Of a stretch of 64,000 nucleotides of DNA, positions 1 through 10,602 are shown piece by piece. Both the position numbers and the translations under genes were made by a program. Every line of letters begins with the position of its first letter. The stretch's first letter is position 1. The notes under the pieces were generated by a model. The model made no database searches. It was not told the origin of the DNA and was given only the letters and a program-made list of their open reading frames with translations. Origin of the DNA: Takakia lepidozioides (taxonomy: Eukaryota > Streptophyta > Takakiopsida > Takakiales > Takakiaceae); NCBI GenBank assembly GCA_030704615.1, contig CM060732.1, positions 52,369,053-52,433,052 of the forward strand. Direction: 5' to 3'.

Positions 1-74
1 CTGTACTTGACAATTGTTCTGTTTTGTGCTTGGACATTCTCCACAATGAGTGACATTTCTAATTTCCTTCAACA

Positions 75-537
75 GGAGATGAGCTTGGAGGATGACACGG
101 ATATGCCGACGACGAACATGGCCGAATCGGTGCACTCTTCCTGGCGTGCTTCCTCTGCGGCACATCTCGTTGACATGTTGACAGCAACAACAGAAGATAT
201 TGTGAGGGCCATCATGCAACAATCTCGTTACTACCAGTTTCTGGGAGGAATGCAATGGGGTATCGGACCAGACAGGCAGGAGATGCTGATGAGGGCGGCG
301 CATCGTTCGATCGATCCCAAAAAATGGACTGCTGCATTGTGGGAAACAATAAGGTCAACGCCGTTACACAGTCGGGGGAACTGCCTGGAGGGCGATGTCC
401 GCAGCCGGTTTTGTGTCCCAGTGGGAAGGGTCCTACTACACATTCCAGCATTTGCATATTGCACCTTGTGCAAACAGCAATCCATACGACAAAGGACACG
501 TCCTAGCATACTGGCAGTGAATTGCAAAAAACCTTAA
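75..537 (+). CDS. Unrecognised exon, possibly transposon-derived
   Basis: The frame is open from the window start to a stop at 537. A good acceptor (CTTCAACAG) lies just before the acidic stretch EMSLEDDTDMPTTNMAESVH, so the reading probably enters as an internal exon. The middle is polar and ordinary for a protein (residues such as DIVRAIMQQSRYYQFLGG). The C-terminal third is Cys- and Arg-rich, overlaps other open frames and is less convincing. I recognise no catalytic motif. The TTNMAESVH pattern recalls repeated proteins of plant transposons, but this is a weak memory match. It may be a decayed exon. Confidence 0.3.
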
Positions 538-660
538 CAGAAGATTATCCAAACATGTATATTCCCCATATGGCAGAGGGAAGCTACTTGATTTCTGAAT
601 CAAAATGTATGTGCCATGAGTGTTGGCGAGTCAAAACATGTCTACTCTAGCATGCATGAC

Positions 661-1179
661 CTATGGTCCCCTCGCCCAAGAAGAAGGAACTCGAACTGGC
701 CTCTCAAGGACCTCCTGAGTGACCGGGTGCCGATATTTGAACAAAATGTCAGCGGTTTCTGTCGCCCGGTTGAAACTAACGAGGATGTCGTGTTTATCGA
801 TAGCGCCCCCTTTGTAGAAGGACATTTTCACAGTGGGCCCTGTGTTCCCCTCCTCCTCATCCTTATAACTGAAGAGAATGTCCCCACTTTCCGAGCCAGT
901 CCGTCCACGCGTGAAGTTTTCACCTATGCACTCATCATACGTCCACTCGCAACAATTCCAACGATACAACAACGTTGTGCGTGATCTGTTCGGCTGCCAC
1001 TCAAGAGGAAAGTCCAGGTCCATGATGCGTAGGAACCACTTGCTCCCCAGCCGGGGTCCAAGAGAATCGTGCAATCCTGGAAGAAACTCCATTGCTCTCA
1101 GCTGGACAAGTCGAGGATCGTCCCTGTAAACATCTAGGAAGACAATGATGTCGTCTGCTTTCGGGACAATGACTCCCGT
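661..1179 (-). CDS. Unrecognised terminal exon
   Basis: An open frame runs from a credible acceptor (CGACGCCAG) at 1180 to a TAG at 661-663. The encoded ~172 residues are protein-like: VPKADDIIVFLDVYRDD, then a Trp/Arg-rich middle with DLDFPLEWQPN, then a charged C-terminus. No Cys/His metal motif, signal peptide or membrane span is seen. I cannot assign a family. The open frame on the opposite strand (616-984) looks like a shadow. It could be the last exon of a host or transposon gene whose upstream exons are not recognised here. Confidence 0.3.
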   Translation of the reverse strand, partial: TGVIVPKADDIIVFLDVYRDDPRLVQLRAMEFLPGLHDSLGPRLGSKWFLRIMDLDFPLEWQPNRSRTTLLYRWNCCEWTYDECIGENFTRGRTGSESGDILFSYKDEEEGNTGPTVKMSFYKGGAIDKHDILVSFNRATETADILFKYRHPVTQEVLERPVRVPSSWARGP

Positions 1180-1430
1180 CTGGCGTCGATAGATGTGATT
1201 TGGGCACGACATGGCCTCACGACACATCAAGAACTCAGAGCAGGGAGGAGATGGGCACAACAGAGAAGAGTGAAGAGCAAAATGAGAGCGAGGCCGGTGG
1301 AAGAGGGATATATCATTGTTGCACTGCCAATGTCGTATGCGGCAGAACTTCTATTTCCTCCGACATGTGTGCTTTTATTAGACAAATCCGCACCAGTTTC
1401 AGGAGAGTTTGCAAAACTCCCTCACCGTAA

Positions 1431-1870
1431 GGCGGGTATTTGCTCTCCGGAGCCCAATTTTGGCGCCGTTATTGGATGGAATTTGAATATATATATAAAC
1501 ACGTTCATCATACATCATGTAAGTGATCTTATTGATGGACTGTGGAAGCTTCAGCCGAGAATTTTGTTTCCGGAGCCCAATTTCGGCGCCGTTATTGGTT
1601 GCACTCCAGCCTTCAGCCGGGTATTTGGTTTCCGGACCCCAATTTCGGCGCCGTTATCGGCTGCACTCCGGTGGCTTCAGCCAAGTATTTGGTTTCCGGG
1701 GCCCAATTTCGGCACCGTTATTGGCTGCACTCCGGAGGCTTTCAGCCGGGTATTTGGTTGGCGGAGCCCAATTTCGGCATCGTTATTGGCTTCACTCCCG
1801 AGCCTTCAGCCGGCTATTTCTTTTCCTATGCCCAATTACGGCGCCGTTATACCCAACCATCCTGCACTTC
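1431..1870. repeat. Tandem repeat, ~62-65 bp unit, about six copies
   Basis: Units begin near 1549, 1611, 1675, 1739 and 1804, with a more diverged copy near 1431 and a possible seventh near 1940. Each carries CTTCAGCC, then GGTATTTGGTTTCC, then GGAGCCCAATTTCGGCG and CGTTATTGGCTGCACTCC. Unit lengths of 62-65 are not all multiples of three, so all three plus frames stay open by chance and give repetitive translations. I do not call a protein here. Confidence 0.85.
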
Positions 1871-2039
1871 TGCAACAGTACTATCCACGGTTATAGGTCG
1901 CCATTGCGTTTTTGGAGTCTGCAAACCCGGATCCTAATTCCGCTTGCGTCTCTTCCTCTGGGATAATTTCGGTGTCGTTATTGCCCAGAATTCAGTTTTT
2001 CTATGACCTGGCCTGCCGGTCCATGAACCTGGGCTCCAA

Positions 2040-2250
2040 GTCATGAGCGGACACTGGTACTTATGAGCGGAGTGCTTCCAGCATGAGCGCGGAAATCTTC
2101 GAAAACCTTCTCTTCTTATACTACTTTTGATTATTTTATAGTTTTGGGCCCGAAAAAAATCTGCCGAAATTCGAAGTGTGTTACTTTGCGGCTCATGGGT
2201 GAGCCATGCCCGCTCATGAGCTTATGAGCTCATGGCTCATGAGCTCATGG
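2040..2250. repeat. Short ATGAGC/GCTCATGAG repeats and palindromes
   Basis: Many copies of CATGAGC, GCTCATGAG and TATGAGCTCATGG lie between about 2040 and 2250, forming self-complementary stretches. No gene is seen between 1870 and 2500. Confidence 0.5.
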
Positions 2251-2515
2251 AATAGCAACCCCCCACCTGTGGTCGGGCAAAAAAAGTTAGGGGAGAGAGC
2301 CTCGGCCATTTGAAGTGCCATTGCTTCAGCATACACAGGAAGTACAAAAGTGGAAAGGGGGCTGTCGAAAACAGTCTCGCCACAAATGGGGGTGTCTCCT
2401 GAAGATCCATCGCTTCCTTTCCTGCAAGTCACAGCAAGAAAAACGTTATTACTGCAAATTTGATGTCTGCGATTGAAAAGGGCACCCAAAGTGGAATGAC
2501 AATTCCATTGCAGAC

Positions 2516-3780
2516 TTACTCACATAGAAAATCATTGTGGACCTTCTTATCCTCGTGATCCTCATCATTTCGGATTTGAATCGTTTCAATTTGTGTGCCT
2601 GATGTAGACCCAAACAGAAGGGGCAAGAGCACAGTCTTGTATAGGTCAGAGTCATCCTCCATGCCAAAAAGAGATCTTCCGCCTGCCTTGCACGCATGGT
2701 AAGTTCCTCCTGCAATAGACAGGAGGACATGAACAGTTTGTAGGGGGGGGGGATTAACGAAGATGAAAATGGTGAAAGAAAACCAAATCTGAAGGGAGAA
2801 AATGAACCTGTGGAAACCGAGAGGTCGACCACCCGTGCAGAATGGTGGCTGCATGACTCCAACAATGTCTGCATGAACGTTGGGGTTTTCTTCTTTGCAC
2901 CTCTCCAGGGAGTGCCATCTGGTCTTTTGAGAGTCTGACTGAGCTGCATGAAGTTGTACAAAATGTCATCGACATGCGGCTCATACTGAAACACCTTTGG
3001 TCAGAAATCTCGAAGCTGCGGACAGAGGATGGTGTCTTTGAGGTGCGAATCCTCCGCAGGCAGATCGCCTCGAACATCCTCGTCTGCGAAAGACAGGAGG
3101 TTAGGGTGCGAAACATAAACAACAGTGGAATTTTGTAGACTTGCACTTCAAAACGTAGGCATGCAACAAACTGATCAGTCAAGTATTTTTGATGATCGGT
3201 GCCGATCATCACAGATGAAATTGTACAGTTACGCTGTAGAATATATTGAGGCATCATACCAGCTGACCAGGACAACTCCCTTTCACAAGGTAGAGGATGT
3301 TCACACAATTCCATGTGCGCAGAATTTCAAACCCAGAGGACTTCAGGTACGATGCCAATGCCCGACGACTATCCTTGTCACATGACTGAAAGAGTAGAAG
3401 TGTCCCTGCATCAGAAAGGAAATAGTTGCAGAACCCAAACACCCAACTCCAGTAGTTGTCATTGAATTTGTTCCAGCTTGGCGTCTTGCCCTTCGGAAGA
3501 ACTTCTGACACAGCCTGGCCGTCCGGGATGTCAAGAATGACCATGTCTGCAGCAAACGTTTTCTGCACACCGCACACAAAAGAGGGACCAGTGCTCACCT
3601 GCGACAGATATGTTCAATTTGAGAACGAAGAGAAGAATGATTGCAAAGAAACAAATACCAATACTACCAATGTCACCTACTTTGGTGAAGCCAGTTTGGC
3701 AATTCGCAGAGAGAACACATATATTGGCGGCCAGCTTCAACCTTTCCTTTGTAATATCTTCCATTATTTGACCGGCCAAC
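2516..3780 (-). pseudogene. Decayed multi-exon gene, 3' part, family unrecognised
   Basis: Consecutive exons can be read on the minus strand with good splice sites: 3780-3681, 3598 to about 3261, about 3090-2830, and about 2704-2516. Joins at 3681/3598 and near 2815/2703 keep phase. The exon at 3598 encodes FAADMVILDIPDGQAV followed by a Trp/Phe-rich segment and LLLFQSCDKDSRRALASYL, reminiscent of a nucleotide-binding or methyltransferase-like fold, but no definite motif is present. The last exon contains GRSLFGMEDDSDLYKTVLLP and ends in an acidic tail, or splices on at a GTGAGT donor. An in-frame TGA at 3001-3003 interrupts the frame, so the locus is probably a pseudogene. It may belong with the exons at 5367-6046. 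Confidence 0.5.
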
Positions 3781-4783
3781 CTGTGATGACGACAATGCTA
3801 CCCATATCCTAACAGCATTGCATTCGAAAAGAATTCCCAAAATCAAGATCATGAGGGGAAATGTGAAGTTCCCTTTGGAACCTTCCACATAGAATGAAGG
3901 GTTTGACAGCGAAATAAGGACAAAAAAGGGAAGGAAGATGCAAGTTCCGATTGGGATTTCGCATCGGGCCTGTAGCTTCATGATGGTGATTGGTTATAAC
4001 TGCTAATGGAAGAGATGTAGACTTGGCAGTAGATATTTAAACATTTATATTATAACTTACCAATCTGACACCAGATAACCTTTGTAAATCCTATCGAACT
4101 CTCCCTTCGAATTCGCATCGTCGATGCTTCCATACATGTCCATGAAGGTAACGTTCCAAATTTCTTCAAGTAGATGCAGTTCTCGCCTATGATATGATCA
4201 CCATGCTATCCTGCAATCATCGCATTTGAAGACACGACATACTGTTGCACATTCCCTCTCTGCAAACTCCACATTCCAAATGGCATCCTCTGCAGACTCT
4301 CACTTTACAGACTCAATGAAGAATGCAACTTAGTGCTCTACGGTAACTACAAAATGCTTGAGCTATATCAAACCAATAGGAAACTAACACATGTACTAAG
4401 CTGATAGGATTTCGGCAAACATGGATGGATGAGCTCATCCAATGGATGGATCCATTCATGTGTATGTCTTCAAAATGACACGTGTACTAATAAAGTCATA
4501 TAAATTGTCTTTCATGCGTACATCGTCCCATTGACAACAGTACCACAAGGACCTCACTCCTATCCTACAAAACCTATAAGTACAGAGCTGAAGGCCTAGG
4601 TTTTCGAATGCACGCTAACTGGTTCGAATGGGTGCTGCAAGTTACCCCCGGACCCTCTCCAACAATAGAGCCTCAAGATCGAGTCAAAGAATATCAAGTG
4701 CCTGCAGCTCTTCATGTTTCGCACTTCTTGATTATATCGGGGTGGAGTACTGTGCGAAAATCATCCAGCTTCATCAGATCAAT

Positions 4784-5215
4784 CACTACAAGAGATGAGC
4801 GTTTTTAGGACTACGGCTTTGGCGGAGTCATAAAAACTGCACTAGGTAGATGACTACAGAGCGCTGAAATGCGTTGCAGTCATAGTTTTATCACTACATG
4901 ACGCCGGATATCACTACATGACTCCGGATAGTTAGGAAGCTTTGGTCAAACATTGTTGACCACAATGACAGGGATGGTTTATATGACTAGTGTGATATAT
5001 TTGACTACACGTGGACGACGTTTCATGGAATGTTATGACTCCATGACTGGAGATGATTTCACAGCTCTAATTATACGACTACATCGCTACACGTGTCATT
5101 TCGAAGGCAAATACACGAATGTATTCATCCATAGCATGACATGACATGTAAACTTATGACTGTTTGACTGCAGATTGATTCATGACTCTATATATATGAC
5201 TACACAAAACCAATC
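4784..5215 (+). mobile_element. CACTA transposon terminal fragment
   Basis: The sequence starts CACTACAAGAG, continues into a GCGTTTTTAGGACTACGG segment, and is followed by many direct and inverted TGACTACA and TCACTACATGAC motifs up to about 5215. The same terminal arrangement (CACTA, then AACGTTTTTATGACTA) occurs at 47968 and 54178 in this window. En/Spm (CACTA) elements have such subterminal repeat arrays. No matching opposite end is found nearby, so this is one end only or a degraded non-autonomous copy. It lies between the two exon groups at 2516-3780 and 5367-6046. Confidence 0.65.
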
Positions 5216-5366
5216 AAATGCCCGATAAGAGAAGAAGATTCAAAACCCCGAAAGCTGAAAAAACCACAGCAGCGTAACCAGGATGCAGCAAACACAGAGC
5301 ACAAGATGACAGCATGCACAGCCCAGACCAATCGTGAACGCCGGGGAGACAGAAAACAGCTAACTA

Positions 5367-6046
5367 CCCGTAATGAGATGAAAAAACAGTATCGCCAAGT
5401 GAGACCTCTCCACTTCCTGATGTATGCTTCTAATGTCATTTGAGGCGGGGAAACAATAGAAATATTCAAATCCTTCAAATTCTACTCGAGGACAAGGATG
5501 GCGCGCTTCTCCAGCTGCAAAAGGTACATTTTTCAATTTTGCAAATGAGGTAGTCATTACATTCATGAAGTCAACAAAGATGAAACTTCATTGAATACAC
5601 ACCTGACTCCAAAATGTAGCCTTGTGAAGCCAGTTGTCAAACACATTGTCACTGATTCCCTCCACCTTTGTGTCAGGCTGTATGGTGCTCTTAGGGAACT
5701 GATTCAAGTCCTTCACTGTCTGATCTGAGTTCCACATCTCCAGCCATCTAATTTTGGTTTGGGGGTCAACCATGGAGATGGCCAGCCAGTGCAATTTCTC
5801 TTGCTGCATCTCCGGGTGCACATGCTTGTCATAGTGAGATTTGATCTGCAGAAGGAACTCCTCTCCAAGGCCAGGATCTACTATTCTAAGCTGCTTAGAG
5901 AAGGCGGACATCAGTTTGGTTCTCCGGATTTCATACTCCTTCTTTATTGCTGTCTCCACACCCTTTGATGTCCTAAGTTCCTCTGTTGTAGTGCGGTAGT
6001 ATTCGGATTTCCCCTTCGCAGGTGCCTCTGCCAGTTCTTGCTGCAT
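5367..6046 (-). pseudogene. 5' exons of an unrecognised gene
   Basis: The first exon (6046-5603) is open for 148 codons and ends at a CAG|GTGTGT donor. It is hydrophilic, with the charged run EYEIRRTKLMSAF, then KSHYDKHVHPEMQQEKLHW and two Trp-rich segments. A 29-nt exon (5514-5486) and a third (from 5429 to about 5369) continue in phase, giving LEKRAILVLE and then EVERSHLAILFFHLIT. No family is recognised. The gene may continue into the exons at 3780-2516 across the CACTA fragment; that link rests on strand, order and splice phase only. The plus-strand LINE relic begins less than 100 bases upstream. Confidence 0.4.
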
Positions 6047-6109
6047 TGATCAAAGTAGGGATGAGTAAAAGTGAATTACAAACATGTATTCAAAAAGACA
6101 AGTGAGTAC

Positions 6110-7340
6110 AGGCTCGGCATTACCGCATACATGTACTCCAGAAACGCCTACAATACCGAGGAATTTCCTATGGTCGCCGTGGTAATGGTAATCGTGGATC
6201 CTCTCATCTCATGAGAGGAAAAGGCAGGGGTAGGGGTTGGTTCCCCTCTGGATCTTCTGGGGAGACCTCAACATCTTCCCTCCCCTCGCTGCTGGGCAGA
6301 GGCCCTTACCAAGTAGCCACTCCCCCTGTGTCTGCTAATGTAGAACCCTGAACATGTGGATCTTCTTGATGCTGATGAGACTATTCACCCTATCAACATG
6401 GAAACTGTTCGCAGTCAAACCTCTGAGCTCCAATCTCGAGGAGTATTGTTTCACTTTCCTGGACGATTGAAGAACATGGACTGGGTCAGAGAATGGGTTG
6501 TGGAACATATAGGTGGGGAGGGTCAGCTGAAGCTGTTGTTCTGTCAACCTATGGGTAGGGGATTCTTTGATGTCATGTTTGAAATCCAGGAGGCCGCGTC
6601 TAGGGCTCTTTCCTTTAACCCTCATTTTTCTAGTCACAAGTTTCATATATTCCCATGGTCCCAAGATTGGGGCCATAAGAATGGTGTCTTTTGTCGCCCA
6701 CGTGTCATCTCTCTCTCCTACCTTCCTTGTCAGTATCTTGCTTCTCTTCCAGAAATAGGCACTTGTTTTGGGGACTACCTGGGCTGCCTGAGTGTGTTTG
6801 ATCCCGAAGTCAATAATTCCATGGTGGCTGAAATGACTAGGTGGAGCATTTTGTCCAATATCAGTAAGTGCTCCTCAAATTGTTGTTCTCATGCCAAAGT
6901 CTGCCATTGTTCCAAAGGCCATTCGCCTTCCCTCCCTGGTAGCAACCTTCATAACTGTAGCGGTCTTTAAGGAGCAGTTTTGCATGGTGTGCCACGGGTG
7001 CAATGGTGTGGGGCATTTTCTTGTTGATTGTCCTCTGTTGAAGCGCAAGTGGGAAGCCAAGGAGGCTACTGCAAAGGCTGCAGCAGTAGTCACTAACTTC
7101 AACAATCCTACTGATCCCTCAGTTCTAAGATCTCCCACTCCCTCCTTGGCTGTCATTCCTCTAGATTCTTCTCCCTTGCTTATGCTACCTACCAATTTTA
7201 TGGTTGGCTCCTCTTCCTCTCCGGTCCCTCGTTCTCCAAGATCTGCAAAGCGGCAGAAAACCCCTGTCAAAACCTCTCTTCTTTTTCTTTCGCCTAGGGC
7301 AGCAGTTGAGCAGTCATATCCGCGACTGCTTGCGTGGCAC
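6110..7340 (+). pseudogene. LINE ORF1 relic (DUF4283-like domain plus CCHC zinc knuckle)
   Basis: An N-terminal Arg/Gly-rich stretch (MRGKGRGRGWFP) is followed, after a stop and a frame change near 6340-6356, by a 205-residue frame. That frame has the layout of plant L1-type ORF1 proteins: a Trp/Gly-rich DUF4283-like part with GFFDVMFEIQEAA and KFHIFPWSQDW, then in another frame a perfect knuckle CHGCNGVGHFLVDC (C-x2-C-x4-H-x4-C) near 6990-7035. A Ser/Pro-rich tail ends near 7290. LINE ORF1 binds the element RNA. At least two frameshifts make this copy dead. No reverse transcriptase follows; CACTA subterminal sequence begins at about 7370. Confidence 0.75.
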
Positions 7341-7369
7341 CTGGAGTCCTGCTGCAAAGAGGGTTGCAG

Positions 7370-7850
7370 TCACAACTATATGACTAATATATGACTACAT
7401 TGTCTGTTGAGTGCTGCCTACATGGAGAGGCTTCAGCGGGACACGTGCGCCACTGCGCAAGCGACACGTCATGCATTCGTCAGGGGATCATATGACTATA
7501 TGTCTGCAAAGTGATGCCTACATGGAGAGGTGACGGATGGACCGTGCGCCACTGCAAACTTGACATGTCACGACTTCTTGCCATGATCATATGACTACAT
7601 GTCTGCACAGTGATGCCTACATGGAGAGGCGCTAGCGAGACATGTGTGCTATGGCAGATTTCACACGTGGTGACTACATGACTCGCTCATATGACTACAG
7701 GGATGTCTACATGGAGAGTTGTTAGGGGGACACCTGTTGCACTTGAGATGTGACATGTGGCACACAGACAAAATATATGACTAGCATATATGACTACGGA
7801 TCTTTACACGTGGTGAAAATATGGATAAAGAATGTCGTGTCATATACTGC
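7370..7850. mobile_element. CACTA subterminal repeat region
   Basis: This block repeats TATGACTACA and a larger unit of about 110 bases containing TGCCTACATGGAGAGG, each followed by a GACACGTG-type stretch. The inverse of the same units (GCCTCTCCATGTAGG) occurs at 53830-53920 next to a CACTA end. The block lies beyond the 3' end of the TNPA-like gene on its 3' side and is probably the terminal region of that element. A clean CACTA terminus is not visible near 7370. Confidence 0.65.
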
Positions 7851-7859
7851 CACGTGTCA

Positions 7860-8300
7860 TCAAGATTGTTTTCCGAAATAGTTTATATTTTTAATGTTCA
7901 TATTTTATTTTTTAGTTTTCATTTAATATTTTAAAAAACAGGGAGATTGCAGCCTTGGATTTTTTTTTAATGGTATTATTTAAAATGAAAGGGAATTAAA
8001 TGATTTAAATTCTTCATTACATGGTGAAATTCCAACATGAAAACAGAATGGATCCCTCTTGCATACTATCAACCACAAGGAGAATGAAAATAGTAAACTA
8101 CAGGGCAATACAAGCCCTATAAATCACATTACAAAAATCCAAATGAGACCAATGTCCCAATGGACACCTCAAAAGCCACAAGGTCAAAAAATCCATGCCT
8201 CAAAAGGCCCAGCCAAAAACAAGCAAGCCCACACATGGGCTGAATTGTTGTAGCTAGTATATTCTAGTGCTATTAGAATCAAGAACTCTGTTAAACAGTG
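7860..8300. other. AT-rich spacer, no gene seen
   Basis: Long T and A runs and a low-complexity stretch occupy this interval between the subterminal repeats and the last exon of the TNPA-like gene. It may hold the 3' untranslated region of that gene. A short plus-strand frame (8059-8253) has no credible features. Confidence 0.5.
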
Positions 8301-8309
8301 CAATACTGA

Positions 8310-8609
8310 CTATCCCTTCCGCAGCTCCATAAGTTTCAGTAACTTTAGACTCCAAAGTGTTGTCTGGCCAACCACCTGCCCCAACTCGGTCTGTTTCCTA
8401 ACACCATTCACATATGATAGAGGGGTGTTACTGACACATGCCTCTTTGATGTACACACAAGCATAATCAAGGGGCACAACAGGGTACCCGTAACCCACCA
8501 CAGCACCTTGAAGAGCAACAATCAGCCCTACTCCACATTTCTTGCGTTTGGAGTTCACATCCAACAGCCGAACCTCGTCACCCACCCTGAACTGTGATCC
8601 CAACTCCAC
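8310..8609 (-). CDS. C-terminal exon, TNP1/En/Spm-like domain
   Basis: The frame encodes FRVGDEVRLLD, then GVGLIVALQGAVVGYGYPVV, an acidic and hydrophobic stretch, and GQVVGQTTLWSLKLLKL before the stop. The order (a beta-rich small domain, then a GxxVGxxxxW segment at the extreme C-terminus) is that of the TNP1/En/Spm transposase C-terminal domain found in second CACTA genes. It lies directly downstream of the HAD exon on the same strand. The intervening splice phases were not fully solved. A short exon near 8880-8755 (VTNKGDIVDKPVQTRGKVST) probably comes between. Confidence 0.6.
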   Translation of the reverse strand: MELGSQFRVGDEVRLLDVNSKRKKCGVGLIVALQGAVVGYGYPVVPLDYACVYIKEACVSNTPLSYVNGVRKQTELGQVVGQTTLWSLKLLKLMELRKG

Positions 8610-9071
8610 ACAAAAAAGAACACGATGTGAAAACCCATGACATACACACGACTAGGACACTCAACATTTGCAAGTTAAAGAGAGCCCCAAGGTTGGAAAA
8701 AATAAAACAAACAAGACAACGGCCTGGACTTACTCCATTTGCAGTCTCCAGTGGTGGTGAGACCTCTTTTGGGGGCTACTCGCCGGGTCGACACTTTGCC
8801 CCTCGTCTGTACCGGCTTGTCGACAATATCACCTTTGTTTGTCACAAGTTCTTGTGTCACAGACGAGACAACAACTAGGAAAGCAATGAACAAACAGGAA
8901 TAGTGAATAGAAACAAAATCCAAGTATGAATCAAACAAAAAAAGCCAACATGAAAAGCTGCAAAGAAAACCTAGCATTAATCAAGCAACCGAGGAGAAGC
9001 ATCCAGGAAAGCAATGCAATGAATGAACCCACAAAATTGTAGCCTCTGGAGCACTGTCAGAATGTTTGTAC

Positions 9072-10238
9072 CTTCACAGTAGCAGTGTTGTATGGTTGTT
9101 GTCCGAAAACAGGCTGAGACTCCAAAAACTTGGGAATACTGGCAGTTTTCGATGCCTTCCACAAGAAAGGCCACAACACCTCTGTTAGATACTCATCAGT
9201 TGGTGAATCTGGTTGCACCTTCCATGGCTCTGGAAAAATCCCACTGAAGGGAGGATTGTTTGCCGCCTTTCTTGGTGTGTCGTCAACAAGAACAGTGTCC
9301 TCATAAGTCCATTCTGGCCAGTCTGCCCACAGTCTAGACAAGTTCTTGAAATATAATGGCTTTGAATCAGACCCCTTACGGCATGGGAGGACTGGATCCT
9401 CGTCACAGTGAAGGGCATCCCACTGGAAAACCAGCTTAGTGTGGGCTGCAAAAATATAGTCCACCATTGGGAAGAAGTTGCGAGCTTGGCAACAAGACCA
9501 CACCGCCACCTCAAAGTGTTCAAAACACTTTTGCAAAAAGTTATAACAGCGTGGTCTCAAAACTACCATCTTCTTGCCACACATCTTCCCCACAAAACCT
9601 TTGGGAAGGGATGCAGGCCCATTAGCAGAATGCAAAGATTCACATAACAGACCATTTAAGTCCAAAATTAGTAAATGCTTCCTCGTTGGTCCAGGAAGTA
9701 AACTGACATTTGGCTTCAACATGTGAGCAGGAGAAATTAAAGCAACCTGCTTGTTTGTTTTGTCCCCGTCTGCATCTTCCTCCCCATTTAAACTCCCACA
9801 TACCTGCATACCAGAATCCGGTGTGCCCGGCGGCTCTGTCACCATTGCCCCCTGGACTGCTACTGCCTTTGTACGTGGCAAGGGCTGAATTTCCACGTGT
9901 ACCTCACAGCTGGCCTTCCTTGTATCCTGCTGCTGCTCGGTCAAATTCAAAAGATCATCAGTGACAGGAAGACATAAGGGCTTAGAGTGAGCACCAGTTA
10001 CCGTCTGAAATTGGGATTCCAAACATTTTGATACTGTCACAGCAGACGTATCCATCGTAGATGTCACTGGTCCTGCGTCTGGTAGATTAATCCCCAATCT
10101 GGTCACAATGGCTTTCTGGTACTCAATCATACTCTGCATCTGTAATTTTAATTCTGCCATGTCACATCCTTGTGATTCCACTAGTTTGTCCAAGCCATCC
10201 ATCCTGCCAACTACTGTAGAATATGCGAGACTTCCCTC
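9072..10238 (-). CDS. Exon with FCP1/SCP-like HAD phosphatase domain (in CACTA gene)
   Basis: The 389-codon exon starts after GGATTGGCAG. Its first ~60 residues are a helical, probably coiled-coil segment (GRMDGLDKLVESQGCDMAEL). A polar linker follows, then a domain matching the NLI-interacting-factor/FCP1 fold: LLILDLNGLL (motif I, with Asn at the second Asp position), then VVLRPRCYNFLQKCF, EVAVWSCCQARNFFPMVDYI, and motif III TVLVDDTPRKAANNP. Plant FCP1-like proteins with DLNG are known, and the loss of the second Asp usually predicts weak or no phosphatase activity. The frame has no stop over the whole exon. Its ends are splice sites shared in phase with CACTA-gene exons on both sides, and its first part is duplicated in the inverted sister copy, so it is part of the transposon gene. 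Presumed nuclear. Confidence 0.85.
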
Positions 10239-10602
10239 CTGCCAATCCATGAAAACTTGCCCAAGTATGAATCAAACCAAAAAAACCTAGCATGAACAAC
10301 CATTGGAAAGAAAACCCAGGCCAAAAGCCATGAAAAAAACCCTAGCAACCTATGATGTAGCAACCACTCTAGCAAACGTGGAAAACACACTTACCCGCCT
10401 GTCACTCCCAGCTGACAACCGTGACACTGAACCCTCTTGAATTTCATATAATGTAGGAGGGCACCCTGATAGTGTTTCCTACAAATTAATCCATGCCACA
10501 AACAAACCCATGCCACAAGTCAGTAAGCAAAGTGAGGGCTGACTATATACACATAGCAATTCAATGAGGAACAAAATACAGAGTCGTGATGATGTCACTT
10601 AC

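Noticed and set aside
1195-1966. Long plus-strand frames over the tandem repeat as a real protein
   Set aside because: All three frames are open because of the repeat, with no splice or start evidence.
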